A stretch of 64,000 nt of DNA, from NCBI GenBank assembly GCA_037126765.1, contig JBBCBC010000027.1, positions 7,526,406 to 7,590,405 of the forward strand, given 5' to 3'. This document shows positions 60,021 to 64,000 of the stretch, piece by piece. A program made the translations under genes and the position numbers. How positions within the stretch are numbered: position 1 is the first letter of the stretch; each line of letters begins with the position of its first letter. This stretch comes from Stenogyne calaminthoides. Its lineage: Eukaryota; Streptophyta; Magnoliopsida; Lamiales; Lamiaceae. A model generated the notes under the pieces. It saw only the letters and a list, made by a program, of their open reading frames with translations, was not told where the DNA came from and ran no database searches.

Positions 60021-60060
60021 CTAACCCCCCAGGACCCGATTCTACTGGGGTACCTAAAGT

Positions 60061-62808
60061 TTGAAATGTTTGCAGAATCGCTTGGGACTGGTAAATAAGG
60101 GTGGAGAACAGGCAGCTATCTGGTACATAGATAGTGGATGCTCAAGACACATGACTGGAAGCCAGTTTCTCCTTAGCAACTATGTTGAAAGACCAGGCCC
60201 AAGAGTTCTCTTTGGTGATGATAACTTTGGTCATACCAGAGGAGTCGGAACCTTAGTGAACGATGACGTACAGATCACAGGAGTTTCATATGTTGATGGA
60301 TTAAAGCACAACCTGTTATCTGTTTCACAATTCTGCGACAATGGTTTTAGTGTTGAGTTCTCGACAGAAAAATGCACAGTCAGAAATCGAGCTACTCAAC
60401 AGATCTTGCTGGTTGGTTCAAGAAAAGGAATGATATACACAGTAGATTGGAACAGTTGTCCAAGAAATGCATGTCTGATTGTTAAGAGTTCGAAGAGCTC
60501 CAGTTGGCTCTGGCACAAGAGAATGAGTCATCTGAACTTTAAGGCTCTTAACAAGTTAGCAAGGATGTCCTTAGTAGAAGGTCTCCCAAATGAAGTATTC
60601 TCTAAGGATCAGACATGTGTCGCATGTCAGAAGGGAAAACAAGTAAAAGCTTCATTCAAATAGATACCTTCTCCTCCATCCAGTAGAGTATTACAACTGC
60701 TCCACATGGATCTATTTGGACCAGTTACGCCTCTTAGTTTCAGTGGACGCAAATACACTCTAGTGGTCGTGGATGATTACTCCAAGTTCACCTGGGTTGT
60801 ATTCTTGTATAAGAAGAGTGAAACTACAACCAAGCTACCCGAGCTGCTCAAGAAAATTCAAAACGAAAAGGGTATCAGCATAGTAAAAATCAGATCAGAT
60901 AAAGGTACTGAATTCCTTAACCAATTTATATCTGATTTTTGCTCTGTTTGGTATACAGCATGAGACATAAGCTGCCAGAACACCACAACAAAATGGCGTA
61001 GCAGAAAGAAGAAACAGAACACTTAAAGAAGCTGCACGCACCATGTTAGCTGAGCATGCAACTCAAAGTCGTTTCTGGGCAGAAGCTATCAATATTGTGT
61101 GTCACACGCAGAACAGATGTTCTCTGACTAAGATTCACTTTAAGACACCCTATGAACTGTGGAAGGGCAGAAAACCTCATGTTTCTTACTTCCATATTTT
61201 TGGGTGCAAGTGTTTCATACACAACAATGGGAAGAGTTAGTTGAGAACCTTCGATGTCAAGTCAGATGAGGGTATATTCTTAGGATATTCCTCAACCAGC
61301 AAAGCATTTAGGGTCTTCAACAGATGAACTCTAGTTGTGGAAGAAACACCTCATGTGGTCTTTGATGAGTCATCATCTGATCAAGAGAAATCTGCCGCAG
61401 AACAAGATGTACCAGACAAATCAGATTCACTAAAAATGGATCAGCTAAGGCTCAAAGGAAAGGATTCAAAATACGTCACTGTATATGTTCCTAACTTTGA
61501 CCTTGATGATTCACCAGGTCAGAAAGACCCCAAGGTACGTACAACTGTCAGTGAAGAAGCTGGTACAGCTGAGACAGTAACAACTGAACCATCTGGTTCA
61601 GGGGGAACACCTGATGTTCCGGCAGACAGACTTCAGCACATGATGAGTCCAACATCAGCTGAGACATGTCCATGCCAAGTGGATCCTACTCAAGTACCTC
61701 TCCCAGTCTCTAGTGATGAATCTTTATCAGAAGAGGATGATGTTCTCCAAACAGATGACAATCAGGACAGAAGGACCTGGATAACCAGTCATCCAACTGA
61801 TCTGATCATCGGAGACCCATCTGATAGAGTCAGAACTAGACATCAGATTGGTGAAAGTGCAATGTATTGTTATTATTTGTCTTTGAAGGAACCACTCACC
61901 ATTGAAGAAGCTCTATCAGATGCAAGCTGGATTTTGGCTATGCAAGAAGAATTAGAACAGTTTGAGAGGAATCAAGTTTGGGAACTTGTAGACAGACCAA
62001 CTCACCAAGATGTGATTGGAACTAAGTGGGTATTCAAGAACAAGAAGGATGAGCACAATGTAATAACCAGAAATAAGGCAAGACTTGTTGCTAAGGGATA
62101 TTCACAATCAGAAGGGATTGATTATGATGAAACCTTTGCACCAGTCGCTCGCCTGGAAGCCATTCGGTTGTTTCTGGCCTATGCAGCTCATAGGGGATTT
62201 ACTGTGTATCAGATGGATGTAAAGAGTGCATTCTTAAACGGGGTACTAGCTGAGGAAGTTTATGTTGAACAGCTTTGAAATAAGCAACCAAGTGTACCGT
62301 TTAAGAAAAGATCTTTATGGACTGAAATAGGCTCCTAGAGCTTGGTATGATACATTGTCCCAGTTCTTGATATAGATTGGATTTACCAAGGGCTTGATTG
62401 ATCGGACCTTGTTCAGAATAGAAGATGGAGAAGACATTCTCTTAGTACAGATCTATGTGGACGACATTATATTTGGTTCTCCCAATCAGAAGCTATGTGA
62501 TAAATTCAGTAAGCTGATGCAAGGGAAATTTGAGATGTCCATGATGGGTCAGATGAGCTACTTTCTAGGTCTTCAAGTCAAGCAAGCTCACACTGGGATA
62601 TTCATCTGCCAGGCAAAATACACAAGGAATTTGTTGGCTAAGTATGGAGTTCAGAATTGCAAGGAAGTCGGAATTCCAATGTTGACTGCATTTAAGATGG
62701 ACCCAGATGAAGGAGGTAAGAAAACTAATCAGAAAGAGTATATGGCTTTGATTGGTTCATTACTATACCTGACTGCAAACAGACCAGATACAACTTTTGC
62801 AGAAGTTA
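60061..62808 (+). pseudogene. pol: Sirevirus pol: protease, integrase, RT; RNase H missing
   Basis: Protease AIWYIDSGCSRHMTG (Asp at residue 24 of the frame at 60061); GAG-pre-integrase WLWHKRMSHLNFKALNKLAR with CVAC (60490-60640); TAG at 60661. Same frame resumes with the integrase core MDLFGPV, VVVDDYSKFTWVVFL, KIRSDKGTEFLNQF (60706-60963), ending at TGA. A frameshift leads to PQQNGVAERRN, which carries the catalytic Glu, and LAEHATQSRFWAEAINIVCH (to 61240). RT spans 61900-62808: VWELVDRPTHQDVIGTKWVF, YQMDVKSAFLNG, and YVDDIIFGS (about 62455). It is cut at LTANRPDT (about 62790) by the junction at 62809. Confidence 0.9.
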
Positions 62809-64000
62809 TTAATAAAAGAAATTCAAACAACACTTATATTTCATTTCTGAACAATATCAATCATAAAAATTATCATTCTTATGTCCTTTCATTCATGCTT
62901 TCATTCTATTCAGTCATAATTTCATTCAGGTATACCAATCATAGCCTAAAGTTGCTTCTGATTATCATGGTTTTCACAAAACTCAGGCACATGTGGATGT
63001 GGACTGTTGGGAAATTTATTAAGTTTTGATAAAAGTTCCAACACAGATGTAATAGGACCAGCCAGAAACTGTTAGCTGACTGATGTTTCATATTGAGAAC
63101 TAGGTTTACCAGTTGTTAATTGATGTATAGAACAACTGATGTATGAATTAGATTAGACCACACATTGAGGGGGAACTCAATGTGTATAGCTCTTAGTCTT
63201 GAAGATCAGTTATGAAGATATACTATGAAGATCTGAAGATATCAAGACTGAAGACAGATAGAGTACATCAGATGAAGTCAGTAAGTTGAGCTAAGACAAC
63301 TTACAACCAAAGACTTCAAATGGGGCAGATCAGTTCATCTGATCTGTTCAGTTCCAAGAAAGTGTTCTGGAAGTTCAGTATACTTTCAGAAAGGTCGATC
63401 AGACGACAAGCATAAAGCCTATCAAGACCAGATTCATGGTACTTGCTAGCCAGTGAGAAATCGACACGACAATACGGAACTGATAGGACTCTGGGTTGGA
63501 GGCTCAATGTTCAAAGGCTAGAAAGGACAAAGTTGCATGCTTTTGGCCATACCGCCTCTGAGATGAATCATATCAACCCTGCAAACCTACCTAAAATAGA
63601 CCGATATTCGAATTGCTCTCCAACGGCTAATTCGAATTCGGGCCTATAAATAAGGGATCAAACCTTCTGAGTAAGGTTACGGAAATTATCTACAAGCAAA
63701 AGCTCTCAAGATTTCCGCACGAAGAACACAATCACAAGAGTTATTCTTAAGTGTTCATCCCTTAGTTCTTAGCAGAATACTTATCCTCTAGCTTTAGGCT
63801 AATCAGAAGATAGGATAGTATTTCAGTTGGAACAAAACAAATCTTATACCAAAACTGTGTTTGGTTAAGTTTGTTATAGCGGGATTTCTATCTAGGGTTT
63901 CTAGATTAGATTTCTGGGATTGGTTGAGTGTGAACTCGTTAAATATATGTTGGTTGTACTGTGTTGGACTAACACATTAAACTCAGTCTAGTTGGTAAAG
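62809..64000 (+). repeat. Second copy of Sirevirus 5' flank (62809-63004) and LTR (63005-64000, cut by window)
   Basis: Collinear with 45204-46405. Differences are a few percent, plus a 13-bp deletion near 63230. The promoter is conserved (MSA-like 63619-63629, TATA 63645-63652), although the CCAAT sequence reads CCAGT here. What follows beyond 64000 decides whether this is a 3' LTR or the start of a second duplicated unit. Confidence 0.88.

Larger units (their letters stand above)
45204..62808 (+). mobile_element. Sirevirus-type copia element with flank, likely one unit of a tandem duplication
   Basis: LTR 45400-46834, primer-binding site 46835, gag 46882-49459, interruption by another element at 49539-60020, then pol 60061-62808. 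At 62809 the RT frame stops matching pol, and the sequence repeats 45204 onward: 196 bp of 5' flank and then the LTR. A normal 3' LTR would be preceded by RNase H and a polypurine tract, not by the 5' flank. Coding has several stops and frameshifts. Long Gag with coiled coil and the AGTGGTATCAGAGC primer site fit Sireviruses. Confidence 0.8.

Overview
This window is plant nuclear DNA, most likely from a eudicot. It is AT-rich and full of transposable elements (TEs). It holds Ty1/copia long terminal repeat (LTR) retrotransposons with plant-type primer-binding sites, L1-type LINE relics, tRNA-derived SINEs, Mutator, hAT, PIF/Harbinger and pogo (Emigrant/Lemi-type) DNA transposons, and two MIR396 microRNA hairpins. 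I see no rRNA genes, no real tRNA gene, no CRISPR array and no intact multi-exon host protein gene. The species cannot be fixed from this sequence.

Layout. 1-7888: a degenerate long-LTR copia element whose left LTR is cut by the window edge. 7889-10500: a 5'-truncated L1-type LINE on the minus strand. 10500-12051: TA microsatellites and a tandem duplication. 12061-15783: a Mutator-like element (MULE) with ~540-bp terminal inverted repeats (TIRs), a perfect 9-bp target-site duplication (TSD), and two short convergent genes: a zf-GRF zinc finger and a truncated PB1-like transposase N-terminus. 15800-25200: the only region with likely host genes. MIR396 (b-type mature) lies on the plus strand at 16.57 kb and MIR396 (a-type mature) on the minus strand at 22.97 kb. 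25227-28531: nested non-autonomous DNA elements. 28651-33465: a non-coding LTR element with 257-bp LTRs that carries a rearranged solo LTR of the long-LTR copia family. 33466-41300: MITEs, a broken pogo derivative, a second ~1-kb MULE-type element and a LINE tail. 41549-43756: a near-complete pogo/Lemi-like transposon. 43759-45200: non-coding DNA plus a SINE.

45204-64000: a Sirevirus-type copia element (gag, coiled-coil gag tail, protease, integrase, RT). It is split by a complete minus-strand copy of the long-LTR copia family (49539-60020, TSD CTAAC). That copy's own 3' LTR is split by a solo LTR (51362-52654, TSD TTTCC), so three insertion events can be ordered from sequence alone. At 62809 the Sirevirus RT joins a second copy of the 5' flank plus LTR. 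The simplest reading is a tandem duplication with a ~17.6-kb unit.

How it works together. Both microRNA hairpins would yield miR396, which is known to target GRF transcription-factor mRNAs; they could act as one convergent dosage locus. Nearly everything else is mobile DNA at different stages of decay. The most intact coding element is the pogo-like transposase, broken only by two homopolymer indels. The least expected signals are the paired genes inside the MULE, sequences matching the M-phase-specific activator (MSA) consensus beside the TATA boxes of the Sirevirus-type LTRs, and the duplication junction at 62.81 kb.
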